A stretch of 33,497 nucleotides of DNA from Lachnospiraceae bacterium UBA3641. Lineage in GTDB: Bacteria; Bacillota; Clostridia; Lachnospirales; Lachnospiraceae. The position numbers and the translations under genes were made by a program. Location of the stretch: positions 1 through 33,497 of the forward strand of contig DFKQ01000071.1 of the NCBI GenBank assembly GCA_002373875.1. Reading direction: 5' to 3'. Position 1 is the first letter of the stretch. Every line of letters starts with the position of its first letter. Of this stretch, positions 22,936 through 31,260 are shown piece after piece. Below the pieces are notes generated by a model. The model saw only the letters and a list, made by a program, of their open reading frames with translations, was not told the origin of the DNA and searched no databases.

Positions 22936-24033
22936 TCATATATAGATTTTTTTAAGGTTATCCATCCGTGAAGATGTGTTACGGATGAGAAGATCGACAA
23001 GAGTAATGGCTGCCATGGATTCGACGACCACCACAGCGCGTGGTACTATGACCGGATCGTGGCGGCCCTTTATGTTTACCCTTATTTCTTCATTGCTTTT
23101 ATTGACTGTATCCTGAGCCTTGCTTATGGATGGAGTGGGCTTGAAATGGGCACGGAGTATAAGATCGCTCCCATCCGAGATCCCTCCCAGAGTACCGCCC
23201 GAATTATTGCTTGCCTTAATCACCCTGTCCTTATCCATGCGGAAGGGATCGTTGTTAGCGCTTCCCGTGCTTATGGCCGCCTCTATGCCGTTCCCTACCT
23301 CTACTGCCTTGACTGCTCCGATGCTCATCAATGCCTTGGCCAGTTCTGCGTCAAGCTTGTCAAATACGGGCTCACCCAGTCCTGTAGGCAATCCCCTTAC
23401 GATACATTCAACGGTTCCGCCTGAAGAATCACCTGTAGCGCGGAGCTTGTCAAGGTAGTCGCATGCCTCCTTTGCAGCCCTTTCATCCGGCATATAGAGA
23501 GGATTATTGTATATTTCTTCCTTGTTGAAATTATCAGGATCTATATTTACATGGCCGATTGACCTTGTGTAGCTGAGAATATCCATGTTCAGCTCATTAA
23601 GGAGCTTAACCGCTATGGCACCGGCAGCCACACGTCCTATCGTTTCCCTTCCCGAGCTTCTTCCGCCTCCGCGATAGTCCCTGAAGCCGTATTTCTCATC
23701 AAAGGTATAGTCCGCATGCCCCGGCCTGAAGTAGGAAGCTATTTCGGAATAATCGGATGAATGCTGGTCCTTATTATATACAATGACTGATATGGGTGTG
23801 CCTGTGGTCTTTCCGTTAAAAACTCCCGACAGGATCTCGGCCTTATCACCTTCGGCTCTTGCGGTTGTATATAAGGACTGGCCCGGCTTTCTCCTGTCAA
23901 GGAAGATCTGTATATCGGATTCGCACAGATTAAGGCCTGCGGGGCAGCCGTCTATAACTACGCCCAAAGCCTTGCCGTGTGATTCTCCCCATGTTGTTAT
24001 CTTAAAGTCGGTACCGAATGTTGAGCCTGCCAT
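22936..24033 (-). CDS. aroC: Chorismate synthase
   Basis: Flavin-dependent enzyme making chorismate from EPSP, the last step of the shikimate pathway. The start MAGSTFGTDFKITTWGESHG, then DYTFDEKYGFRDYRGGGRSS, GRETIGRVAAGAIAVKLL, and GRHDPVIVPRAVVVVESMAA are signature sequences. From ATG 24033, with GGGAG 8 bases upstream, the protein has 365 residues, the normal size; the frame is open to 24144 but the extra 37 residues do not look like the family. It ends 2 bases from the converging beta-propeller gene. A weak minus-strand promoter can be proposed (TTAAGT 24095-24090, TACGAT 24072-24067). Confidence 0.95.
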   Translation of the reverse strand: MAGSTFGTDFKITTWGESHGKALGVVIDGCPAGLNLCESDIQIFLDRRKPGQSLYTTARAEGDKAEILSGVFNGKTTGTPISVIVYNKDQHSSDYSEIASYFRPGHADYTFDEKYGFRDYRGGGRSSGRETIGRVAAGAIAVKLLNELNMDILSYTRSIGHVNIDPDNFNKEEIYNNPLYMPDERAAKEACDYLDKLRATGDSSGGTVECIVRGLPTGLGEPVFDKLDAELAKALMSIGAVKAVEVGNGIEAAISTGSANNDPFRMDKDRVIKASNNSGGTLGGISDGSDLILRAHFKPTPSISKAQDTVNKSNEEIRVNIKGRHDPVIVPRAVVVVESMAAITLVDLLIRNTSSRMDNLKKIYI

Positions 24034-24131
24034 AACTGTTTCTCCCTCATCTGTATCATTTGAATTATCGTAACGCAGTTGTTTAACGTACTTAACTGAA
24101 GTCAGAAATACTTTATCAGATAAGCAGACAA

Positions 24132-24160
24132 TTGTAAAACCCAAAAGAGTATGGTATTCT
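24132..24160 (+). promoter_or_regulatory. Promoter for the vanY-type gene
   Basis: The -35 TTGTAA (24132-24137), a 17-base spacer and the -10 TATTCT (24155-24160) preceded by TGG. It lies between the divergent aroC and carboxypeptidase genes and gives a leader of about 33 bases. Confidence 0.65.
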
Positions 24161-24199
24161 TTATTCTGCTAAAAAACAACCTTACGGAACAGGGTTAAG

Positions 24200-25147
24200 A
24201 TGAAAACAGATAAAAGAATTTATACCATAGTGATATTTGTTTTATGTATGTCCGGGCTTATTCGGCCTGTATACGCTGATGGCTGGAAATTTAAGTCGGT
24301 TTCGGAAAATGCGGCCTTGTGGAATGGAAATGCCGGTAACCTTGGCATAGTAAAAACGGGCTCCGAGAACAGTGTCCTTAAGATGAGGATTTCCGGACAG
24401 GCCGGTGGGAGGGATCAGGGAAATAAGGAGAAGGACGGAGAGGTTTCGGATAATAAAGCCGGCAGGGAGACGCCGGATAAAAGCACGGCAGATAAGGCCG
24501 GACCGGATAAGAGCCGGACTGATGTGAACAGGATAAAGAAGGAAGGGGCTTCGGACGATGACAGAAAAAAGACAGATCCGGACGACTGGCGGCTTATACT
24601 GGTGAATAAGCAGAATCCGATTCCCGATGATTATGAAGCGGTCATGGTTCCCTTCAGAGGAGTGTCAATAAGGGAGGAGGTCAAGGCTCCATTGGATGAG
24701 ATGTTTGATGCGGCTTCTGATGAAGGGATTACACTTTCGGCCTGCTCCGGATACAGAACACACACCCACCAGCAGGAGCTTTTCAACAGGAAGATACGGA
24801 CCTACACCGGTCAGGGACTGTCGTATCTTGACGCCTTCAGGATAGGCTCTTACTCGGTCATCATACCGGGAACAAGCGAACATGAGCTGGGAATGGCACT
24901 TGACATAGTAACACCGGGTTACACAAGCCTGAATGAGGGCTTTGCGAATACAAAAGCCGGAAAATGGCTTAAGGACAATGCTCATAAATACGGATTTATA
25001 TTGCGATATCCGAAGGGCAAGGAGTATATCACCGGTATCATTTATGAGCCCTGGCATTTTCGATATGTGGGTGAAGAGGCAGCCGCTGAAATATACAAAG
25101 ATGAACTGACATTGGAAGAATATCTGGAGGAATTGGAATTATATTAA
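24200..25147 (+). CDS. D-alanyl-D-alanine carboxypeptidase, VanY/M15B family
   Basis: Zinc peptidase that trims terminal D-alanine from peptidoglycan stem peptides, acting outside the membrane. A signal segment (YTIVIFVLCMSGLIRPVYA, likely cut after YADG) is followed by a highly charged, low-complexity linker (about 68-125). The catalytic domain has LSACSGYRTHTHQQELF, the zinc motif S-E-H228-E-L-G-M-A-L-D235, and E283-P-W-H286-F-R-Y-V. These are the expected His-Asp-His ligands and the catalytic glutamate. 315 residues is typical. AGGG upstream of ATG 24200. tgt follows after 1 base, so they are co-transcribed. There is no VanR/VanS/VanH context, so this is cell-wall maintenance, not evidence of glycopeptide resistance. 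Confidence 0.9.
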   Translation: MKTDKRIYTIVIFVLCMSGLIRPVYADGWKFKSVSENAALWNGNAGNLGIVKTGSENSVLKMRISGQAGGRDQGNKEKDGEVSDNKAGRETPDKSTADKAGPDKSRTDVNRIKKEGASDDDRKKTDPDDWRLILVNKQNPIPDDYEAVMVPFRGVSIREEVKAPLDEMFDAASDEGITLSACSGYRTHTHQQELFNRKIRTYTGQGLSYLDAFRIGSYSVIIPGTSEHELGMALDIVTPGYTSLNEGFANTKAGKWLKDNAHKYGFILRYPKGKEYITGIIYEPWHFRYVGEEAAAEIYKDELTLEEYLEELELY

Positions 25148-25148
25148 T

Positions 25149-26285
25149 ATGAAATATACTATCCTAAAAAAAGAAGGAAATGCAAAAAGGGCAAGAATGG
25201 AGACGGTTCACGGCATTATAGAGACTCCCGTGTTCATGAATGTCGGAACGGCGGCGGCGATAAAGGGAGCGGTGTCAACTGAGGATCTTGAGAGGATAGG
25301 TACTCAGGTTGAATTGTCAAATACGTATCATCTGCATGTAAGACCGGGCGATGAAGTGGTAAAGAAGCTTGGCGGTTTACATAAGTTCATGTCATGGAAC
25401 AAACCAATCCTGACCGATTCCGGCGGCTTTCAGGTGTTTTCACTGAGCAGCTTAAGAAAGATAAAGGAAGAGGGAGTGTACTTCAATTCTCATGTGGACG
25501 GACGCAAGATATTTATGGGGCCTGAGGAGAGCATGCGGATACAGAGCAACCTTGCATCGACCATAGCCATGGCCTTCGATGAGTGCCCAAGCTCCAAGGC
25601 AACAAGGGAATACGTTCAGGCTTCGGTGGACAGGACCACCAGATGGCTTGTCCGCTGCAGGGATGAGATGAAGAGACTGAACCTGCTTGACGATACCATA
25701 AATAAGGAGCAGCTTCTTTTCGGTATAAATCAGGGAGCGATATTTAAGGATATAAGACAGGAGCACGCTAAGGCAATATCGGAGCTTGAACTTGACGGAT
25801 ATGCCATAGGAGGTCTGGCTGTCGGGGAGAGTCATGAGGAAATGTATGAAACCATAGAGGCCACGGTTCCTTATCTTCCGGGAGATAAGCCCACATACCT
25901 CATGGGTGTCGGAACCCCTGCCAATATACTTGAGGCAGTTGAGAGAGGAGTTGATTTCTTCGACTGCGTATATCCATCCAGGAACGGAAGACATGGACAC
26001 CTGTATACAAATAAAGGAAAGATCAATCTGTTCAATGCCAGATATGAACTGGATGATTCTCCGATAGAGGAAGGCTGCAAATGCCCGACCTGTATGAGGT
26101 ATTCAAGGGCTTATATAAGACATCTGTTAAAGGCCAAGGAAATGCTTGGAATGAGGCTGTGTGTCCAGCATAATCTGTATTTCTACAACACGATGATGTC
26201 GGAGATAAGAAATGCGCTGGATGAGGGTGACTTCGCAGGCTACAAAAAAAGGAAGCTGGAAGGCTTAAAAGTACTTGATGAATAG
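25149..26285 (+). CDS. tgt: Queuine tRNA-ribosyltransferase (TGT)
   Basis: Exchanges guanine 34 for preQ1 in tRNAs for Asp, Asn, His and Tyr, during queuosine synthesis. D90 in LTDSGGFQVFSL and the nucleophile region FFD272CVYPSRNGRHGHLYT are present. The zinc site is C310-X-C312-X2-C315-X25-H341. AFDECPSSKATREYVQ and YAIGGLAVGE are further family landmarks. 378 residues is normal. ATG 25149 follows the previous stop by 1 base; the ribosome site is weak, so translation is likely coupled. yajC follows, a pairing seen in very many bacteria. Confidence 0.96.
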   Translation: MKYTILKKEGNAKRARMETVHGIIETPVFMNVGTAAAIKGAVSTEDLERIGTQVELSNTYHLHVRPGDEVVKKLGGLHKFMSWNKPILTDSGGFQVFSLSSLRKIKEEGVYFNSHVDGRKIFMGPEESMRIQSNLASTIAMAFDECPSSKATREYVQASVDRTTRWLVRCRDEMKRLNLLDDTINKEQLLFGINQGAIFKDIRQEHAKAISELELDGYAIGGLAVGESHEEMYETIEATVPYLPGDKPTYLMGVGTPANILEAVERGVDFFDCVYPSRNGRHGHLYTNKGKINLFNARYELDDSPIEEGCKCPTCMRYSRAYIRHLLKAKEMLGMRLCVQHNLYFYNTMMSEIRNALDEGDFAGYKKRKLEGLKVLDE

Positions 26286-26303
26286 TGGCTTTTTGTGTAT
26301 TAT
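26275..26303 (+). promoter_or_regulatory. Promoter for yajC
   Basis: The -35 TTGATG (26275-26280), within the last codons of tgt, a 17-base spacer and the -10 TATTAT (26298-26303). It would start transcription near 26310, ahead of yajC and possibly leuB. Confidence 0.55.
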
Positions 26304-26337
26304 TAAAAAAGTGTTTTTATGAAACGGAGGAAATGAG

Positions 26338-26649
26338 ATGACACTTTTACTGACGCAGCAGGCTGCAGGTTCGGCCCAGATAGTGACCATGGTGGCATGG
26401 TTTGCTGTTTTCGGCGTGGCTATTTATTTTATGATGATACGTCCCCAGAAGAAGGAACAGGCTAAGCATGATGCCATGATGGCTGATCTCAATGTTGGGG
26501 ATTATGTACTTACCACAGCGGGTTTTTACGGTGAGATCATCGATATTGACGAAGATACGGTTATCGTGGAATTCGGCAGCAACAAGAACTGCAGGATCCC
26601 CATGAAGAAGACTGCAATTTCGGAAGTTGAGAAGGCTGGAGCTGAATAG
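26338..26649 (+). CDS. yajC: Preprotein translocase subunit YajC
   Basis: Small accessory membrane protein of the SecDF-YajC complex. One membrane helix (about 14-34, MVAWFAVFGVAIYFMMI) is followed by the signature IRPQKKEQAKHDAMMADL, NVGDYVLTTAGFYGEIIDI and DTVIVEFGSN. 103 residues is normal. GGAGG about 7 bases before ATG 26338. The usual downstream secDF genes are not here; leuB follows instead. Confidence 0.94.
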   Translation: MTLLLTQQAAGSAQIVTMVAWFAVFGVAIYFMMIRPQKKEQAKHDAMMADLNVGDYVLTTAGFYGEIIDIDEDTVIVEFGSNKNCRIPMKKTAISEVEKAGAE

Positions 26650-26663
26650 AAGCTTATGGCGGG

Positions 26664-26678
26664 CGGACACGGTGTCCG
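26664..26678. other. 15-base palindrome in the yajC-leuB gap
   Basis: CGGACAC (26664-26670) and GTGTCCG (26672-26678) are perfect inverted arms around one base. Such a short, tight palindrome suits a dimeric repressor site better than an RNA hairpin. It lies 76 bases before leuB. No regulator is identified. Confidence 0.35.
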
Positions 26679-26702
26679 GTTTGCTATATCAGGTGATGTT
26701 TT

Positions 26703-26726
26703 AAGGATGCTCCAAGGAGCATCCTT
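26703..26726 (+). terminator. Hairpin before leuB (terminator or attenuator)
   Basis: AAGGATGCTCC (26703-26713) and GGAGCATCCTT (26716-26726) are perfect arms with only AA between them, so the real loop opens several pairs. Four Ts occur 6 bases later (26734-26737), after GTCTAAA. It may end yajC transcripts, or attenuate leuB. I see no leader peptide or T-box in the short gap. Confidence 0.45.
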
Positions 26727-26754
26727 GTCTAAATTTTAACAGGAGTGTAACAGG

Positions 26755-27837
26755 ATGAAATACAGGATAGCGAGCATCAAAGGGGACGGCATTGGCCCCG
26801 AGATAGTCACACAGGCACAGAAGGTGCTTAACAGGGTGGCCGAAAAGTACGGCCATGAATTTGAATTTACAGAGCTTCTTATGGGAGGCTGTTCAATAGA
26901 TAAGTACGGTATTCCCCTTACGGATGAGACTATCGCAGCAGCTAAGAATTCGGATGCGGTTCTTATGGGTTCCATAGGCGGCAACACGGCCACGTCGCCC
27001 TGGTATAAGCTTGAGCCGTCGAAACGCCCGGAGGCCGGGCTTCTGGGAATAAGGAAGGCACTTAACCTTTTCGCCAACCTTCGTCCCGCTTACCTCTATC
27101 CGGAGCTTAAGGAGGCATGTCCCCTTAAGGAGGAGGTTGCCGAGAAGGGCTTTGATATGATGATGATGCGTGAACTGACGGGAGGGCTTTACTTCGGTGA
27201 GCGCTATACGAAGGAGATCGACGGGGTGATGACTGCCGTTGATACCCTTAAATATACCGAGGAGGAGATAAGGCGTATTGCCATCAAGGGCTTTGATATA
27301 GCCATGAAGCGCCGTAAGAAGGTAACCCTTGTTGACAAGGCCAACGTACTTGATTCCTCAAGGCTGTGGCGTAAGGTAACTGACGAAGTTGCGAAGGACT
27401 ATCCGGAGGTTGAATACGGGGTGATGCTCGTTGATAACGCGGCAATGCAGCTTGTTAAGGATCCAGCCCAGTTCGATGTGGTACTTACGGAGAACATGTT
27501 CGGAGACATCCTTTCCGATGAAGCCTCCATGATAACAGGCTCCATAGGAATGCTTCCCTCGGCTTCGCTTAATGAGACCAGGTTCGGACTCTATGAGCCC
27601 TCGGGCGGATCGGCACCTGATATAGCCGGTAAGAACATAGCCAATCCCATAGCAACGATCTTAAGCGCCGCCATGATGCTCAGGTATTCCTTCGATCTTG
27701 ACAAGGAAGCGGATGCCATAGAGTCGGCGGTAAAGCAGGTCCTTAAGGAAGGCTACAGGACCATAGATATAGCAAAGTCAGGCGAGCCTCAGGTTAAATG
27801 CGATGAGATGGGTGACCTTATAGCTGAAAGGATTTAA
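26755..27837 (+). CDS. leuB: 3-isopropylmalate dehydrogenase
   Basis: NAD-dependent oxidative decarboxylation of 3-isopropylmalate in leucine synthesis. Landmarks: IASIKGDGIGPEIV, MMMMRELTGGLYFGER, LDSSRLWRKV, the metal-site aspartates in LTENMFGDILSDEASMITGS, and the NAD-binding YEPSGGSAPDIAGKNIANPI. 360 residues is normal. AGGAG about 9 bases before ATG 26755. ilvD follows 27 bases later, then ilvB, so this is a leuB-ilvD-ilvB branched-chain unit. leuA, leuC and leuD are not in the window. Confidence 0.95.
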   Translation: MKYRIASIKGDGIGPEIVTQAQKVLNRVAEKYGHEFEFTELLMGGCSIDKYGIPLTDETIAAAKNSDAVLMGSIGGNTATSPWYKLEPSKRPEAGLLGIRKALNLFANLRPAYLYPELKEACPLKEEVAEKGFDMMMMRELTGGLYFGERYTKEIDGVMTAVDTLKYTEEEIRRIAIKGFDIAMKRRKKVTLVDKANVLDSSRLWRKVTDEVAKDYPEVEYGVMLVDNAAMQLVKDPAQFDVVLTENMFGDILSDEASMITGSIGMLPSASLNETRFGLYEPSGGSAPDIAGKNIANPIATILSAAMMLRYSFDLDKEADAIESAVKQVLKEGYRTIDIAKSGEPQVKCDEMGDLIAERI

Positions 27838-27864
27838 TTTGGGAAGGAAAAGTGGAGGAGAAAA

Positions 27865-29532
27865 ATGGTAAGTGATAACATGAAATGCGGTATGCAGCAG
27901 GCACCGGCAAGGTCGCTTCTTAATGCACTGGGGTATACACCCGAGGAGATAAAGAAGCCCATGGTAGGTATCGTGTGCTCATATAACGAGATCGTTCCGG
28001 GACACATGAACCTTGATAAGATCGCGGAGGCAGTAAAGCTTGGTGTTGCCGAAGCGGGCGGTACTCCCGTCATGTTCCCTGCAATAGCTGTGTGTGACGG
28101 TATTGCAATGGGGCATATTGGCATGAAATATTCCCTGGTTACGAGGGACCTTATAGCGGACTCGACCGAGGCAATGGCCATTGCCCATCAGTTTGACGCG
28201 CTTGTAATGATCCCCAACTGTGATAAGAATGTACCTGGACTTTTAATGGCTGCCGCAAGAGTCAACGTTCCTACCGTATTTGTATCCGGCGGTCCTATGC
28301 TTGCAGGTCACGTTAAGGGAAGAAAGAGAAGCTTATCCTCCATGTTTGAGGCTGTAGGTGAATACGCCGCAGGCAAGATAACGGAAGATGATGTTACAGA
28401 ATACGAAGAGAAGGTATGTCCCACATGCGGGTCATGCTCCGGTATGTATACGGCCAACTCCATGAACTGCCTTACGGAGGTCCTCGGTATGGGACTCCCC
28501 GGCAACGGAACCATCCCGGCAGTATACTCCGAGAGGCTCAAGCTGGCCAAGAGGGCAGGCTATGCCGTAATGGATATGCTTAATAAGAACATAAGACCCC
28601 GTGATATCATCACGAAGGATTCGATACTTAATGCACTTACGGTTGATATGGCGCTTGGCTGCTCCACCAATTCTATGCTCCATCTTCCGGCAATAGCTCA
28701 TGAGATAGGATTTGACTTTGATATATCCTTTGCCAATCCCATAAGCGAGAAGACGCCAAACCTGTGTCATCTTGCACCCGCAGGTCCAACATACATGGAA
28801 GACCTTAACGAGGCAGGCGGTGTATATGCCGTTATCAAGGAACTGTGTGATATAGGTCTTATCAATCAGGACTGCATGACGGTTACAGGCAAGACCATAG
28901 GTGAGGCTGTTAAGAATTCGGTCAACAGGGATCCCGAGGTTATAAGGACGGTTGACAATCCATATTCAAAGACAGGCGGACTTGCGGTGCTTAAGGGTAA
29001 CCTGGCACCGGACGGATCGGTTGTAAAGAGATCTGCCGTTGTTCCGGAAATGCTTAAGCATGAGGGACCTGCCAGGGTATTTGACTGTGAAGAGGATGCC
29101 ATTGAAGCCATCAAGGGCGGTAAGATCGTAGAGGGTGATGTGGTTGTTATAAGGTATGAAGGCCCTAAGGGAGGTCCCGGCATGAGGGAGATGCTCAACC
29201 CCACATCAGCCATAGCGGGTATGGGGCTTGGATCGACGGTTGCCCTTATAACGGACGGACGTTTCTCCGGAGCTTCAAGAGGAGCCTCTATAGGTCACGT
29301 ATCTCCCGAAGCAGCAGTGGGCGGCCCTATCGCTCTTGTTGAGGAAGGGGATATCATAGAGATCGATATCAACAATTATTCAATAAATCTTAAGGTATCC
29401 GATGAAGAACTTGAGAAGAGAAGGGCAGAATGGACACCCAGAGACCCCAAGGTTACCACAGGTTATCTTGCAAGATATGCCGCCATGGTTACCAGCGGAA
29501 ACAGAGGGGCGATCCTTGAGATCCCCGGATAG
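27865..29532 (+). CDS. ilvD: Dihydroxy-acid dehydratase
   Basis: Iron-sulfur enzyme that dehydrates the dihydroxy acids of the valine and isoleucine pathways to 2-keto acids. Cluster-region cysteines are C119 in PNCDKNVPGL and C185/C188/C191 in CPTCGSCSGMYTANSMNC. The N-terminal segment reads CSYNEIVPGHMNL, as in the E. coli-like group rather than the group with a PCN motif. GRFSGASRGASIGHVSPEAA is near the C-terminus. 555 residues is complete. GGAGG before ATG 27865. It supplies the step after IlvC, which lies over 20 kb away in the other ilv cluster. Confidence 0.96.
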   Translation: MVSDNMKCGMQQAPARSLLNALGYTPEEIKKPMVGIVCSYNEIVPGHMNLDKIAEAVKLGVAEAGGTPVMFPAIAVCDGIAMGHIGMKYSLVTRDLIADSTEAMAIAHQFDALVMIPNCDKNVPGLLMAAARVNVPTVFVSGGPMLAGHVKGRKRSLSSMFEAVGEYAAGKITEDDVTEYEEKVCPTCGSCSGMYTANSMNCLTEVLGMGLPGNGTIPAVYSERLKLAKRAGYAVMDMLNKNIRPRDIITKDSILNALTVDMALGCSTNSMLHLPAIAHEIGFDFDISFANPISEKTPNLCHLAPAGPTYMEDLNEAGGVYAVIKELCDIGLINQDCMTVTGKTIGEAVKNSVNRDPEVIRTVDNPYSKTGGLAVLKGNLAPDGSVVKRSAVVPEMLKHEGPARVFDCEEDAIEAIKGGKIVEGDVVVIRYEGPKGGPGMREMLNPTSAIAGMGLGSTVALITDGRFSGASRGASIGHVSPEAAVGGPIALVEEGDIIEIDINNYSINLKVSDEELEKRRAEWTPRDPKVTTGYLARYAAMVTSGNRGAILEIPG

Positions 29533-29562
29533 GCTATTAAACTGTTTATTATGGAGGAAAAT

Positions 29563-31242
29563 ATGCAGCTGACAGGATCGGAAATCGTAATAGAATGTTT
29601 GAAGGAGCAGGGAGTTGATACCGTATTCGGATATCCGGGAGGCACCATTCTGAATATTTATGATGCCCTCTATAAGCATCCGGAGATCAGGCATATACTT
29701 ACCAGCCACGAGCAGGGTGCGGCGCATGCGGCCGATGGTTACGCCAGGGCAACGGGTAAGGTCGGCGTGTGTATGGCAACATCCGGCCCCGGAGCAACCA
29801 ATCTGGTTACGGGTATAGCAACGGCTTTTATGGATTCGGTACCCATTGTGGCCATTACCTGTAATGTCAATCTTCCGGCTCTTGGTAAGGACAGCTTTCA
29901 GGAGGTGGATATAGCAGGCGTGACCATGCCCATCACCAAGCATGGTTACATAGTAAAGGATATAAACAACCTTGCTGATACAATCAGAAAGGCCTTTGCA
30001 ATTGCACGTTCCGGTAGACCGGGCCCCGTACTTGTCGATATCACCAAGGATGTTACTGCGGATAAGGCAGAATACAAAAAGCAGGAACCGGTGGCTTATG
30101 AGATACCGAAAAGATATACGGATGAGGATATCGACAGGGTTGTTAAGCTTATAGAGAAGAGCAAAAGGCCATTTATCTATACCGGCGGAGGAACCGTTAT
30201 ATCCGGTGCGAGTAAGGAATTGAGTGAATTTGCCCACAGGATCGATGCTCCCGTATGCGATACACTTATGGGTAAGGGTGGATTTGACGGGAATGATGAG
30301 CTTTATACCGGTATGATCGGAATGCACGGTACCAAAACGGCCAATTTCGGAGTATCAAGGTGCGACCTGCTCATTGCAGTTGGGGCAAGGTTTTCGGACC
30401 GTGTAACCGGCAAGGTAAGCAAGTTCGCAAACAAGGCTAAGATAATCCATATAGATATTGATCCTGCCGAGATAAATAAGAATATAAGGGCCGATGCCAG
30501 CATAGTGGGTGATGTTAAGGAGGTTCTTTCGATCCTTAATTCAAAGGTAAACAGGAAGGATAATTCCGAGTGGATAGCTTCGATAAAAGAGCTTAAGGAG
30601 AAATACCCGTTAAAGTATGAAGCGGACAAGCTTACATGCCCTGCGGTCATTGAAGAGCTGTATGTTCAGACTGGCGGAGAAGCGATCATAACAACGGATG
30701 TGGGGCAGCATCAGATGTGGGCAGCCCAGTATTATAAGTATAAGGAGCCCCGTACCTTCCTGTCATCGGGAGGCCTCGGAACCATGGGATACGGTCTGGG
30801 GGCCTGCATAGGCGCCAAGGTGGGCCGGCCCGATAAGACGGTCATAAATATTGCCGGCGACGGATGCTTCCGGATGAACATGAATGAGCTCGCCACGGCC
30901 AGCCGTTACAATATCCCGATAATCGAGGTTGTTATAAACAATGAGGTACTGGGAATGGTACGCCAGTGGCAGACCCTCTTCTACGGCGGCAGGTATTCAA
31001 ATACCGTTCTTACCGACAAGGTTGATTACCAGCTGGTAGCCAGGGGCCTTGGATGCGAAGCCATCAGGGTAACGAGGAAGGAAGAACTTAAGGATGCCGT
31101 TAAGAAGGCTTTATCCCTTGATAAACCTGTGCTGCTCGAGTGTGTAATAGATGCGGATGACAAGGTGTTCCCTATGGTTCCGGCCGGCGCCCCCATTGAG
31201 GAGGCCTTTGATGCGGATGATCTGAAGGACCGTAGCGAATAG
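29563..31242 (+). CDS. ilvB: Acetolactate synthase large subunit, canonical copy
   Basis: Second ThDP-dependent acetolactate synthase catalytic subunit. E50 in SHEQGAAHAADGYARATG is the ThDP glutamate; G432-D-G-C opens the metal motif (DGCFRMNMNELATA); the substrate loop VLGMVRQWQ keeps W469. The start is ATG 29563: GGAGG (29553-29557) lies inside the 12 bases between it and an in-frame ATG at 29551, so the latter would bury its own ribosome site. 559 residues is typical. It ends the leuB-ilvD-ilvB run, with no ilvN beside it. The duplicated ilvN in the first cluster may serve it (inference). Confidence 0.94.
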   Translation: MQLTGSEIVIECLKEQGVDTVFGYPGGTILNIYDALYKHPEIRHILTSHEQGAAHAADGYARATGKVGVCMATSGPGATNLVTGIATAFMDSVPIVAITCNVNLPALGKDSFQEVDIAGVTMPITKHGYIVKDINNLADTIRKAFAIARSGRPGPVLVDITKDVTADKAEYKKQEPVAYEIPKRYTDEDIDRVVKLIEKSKRPFIYTGGGTVISGASKELSEFAHRIDAPVCDTLMGKGGFDGNDELYTGMIGMHGTKTANFGVSRCDLLIAVGARFSDRVTGKVSKFANKAKIIHIDIDPAEINKNIRADASIVGDVKEVLSILNSKVNRKDNSEWIASIKELKEKYPLKYEADKLTCPAVIEELYVQTGGEAIITTDVGQHQMWAAQYYKYKEPRTFLSSGGLGTMGYGLGACIGAKVGRPDKTVINIAGDGCFRMNMNELATASRYNIPIIEVVINNEVLGMVRQWQTLFYGGRYSNTVLTDKVDYQLVARGLGCEAIRVTRKEELKDAVKKALSLDKPVLLECVIDADDKVFPMVPAGAPIEEAFDADDLKDRSE

Positions 31243-31260
31243 ATATAAACAGGGATTTAT

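Noticed and set aside
24034..24144. N-terminal extension of chorismate synthase by 37 residues
   Set aside because: The family begins at MAGSTFGTDFKITTWGESHG, and a ribosome site is placed for ATG 24033.
24200..25147. A vancomycin-resistance gene
   Set aside because: The protein is a VanY-type carboxypeptidase, but vanR, vanS, vanH, vanA/B and vanX are absent nearby. Such enzymes are ordinary in cell-wall turnover.
26650..26754. T-box leader for leuB
   Set aside because: The gap is too short for the usual T-box stems and I could not find the conserved T-box sequence.
29380..30327. Minus-strand open frame of 315 codons
   Set aside because: It is fully opposite ilvD and ilvB, which are well supported. 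It is Cys/Gly-rich without a pattern and has no ribosome site that stands out.
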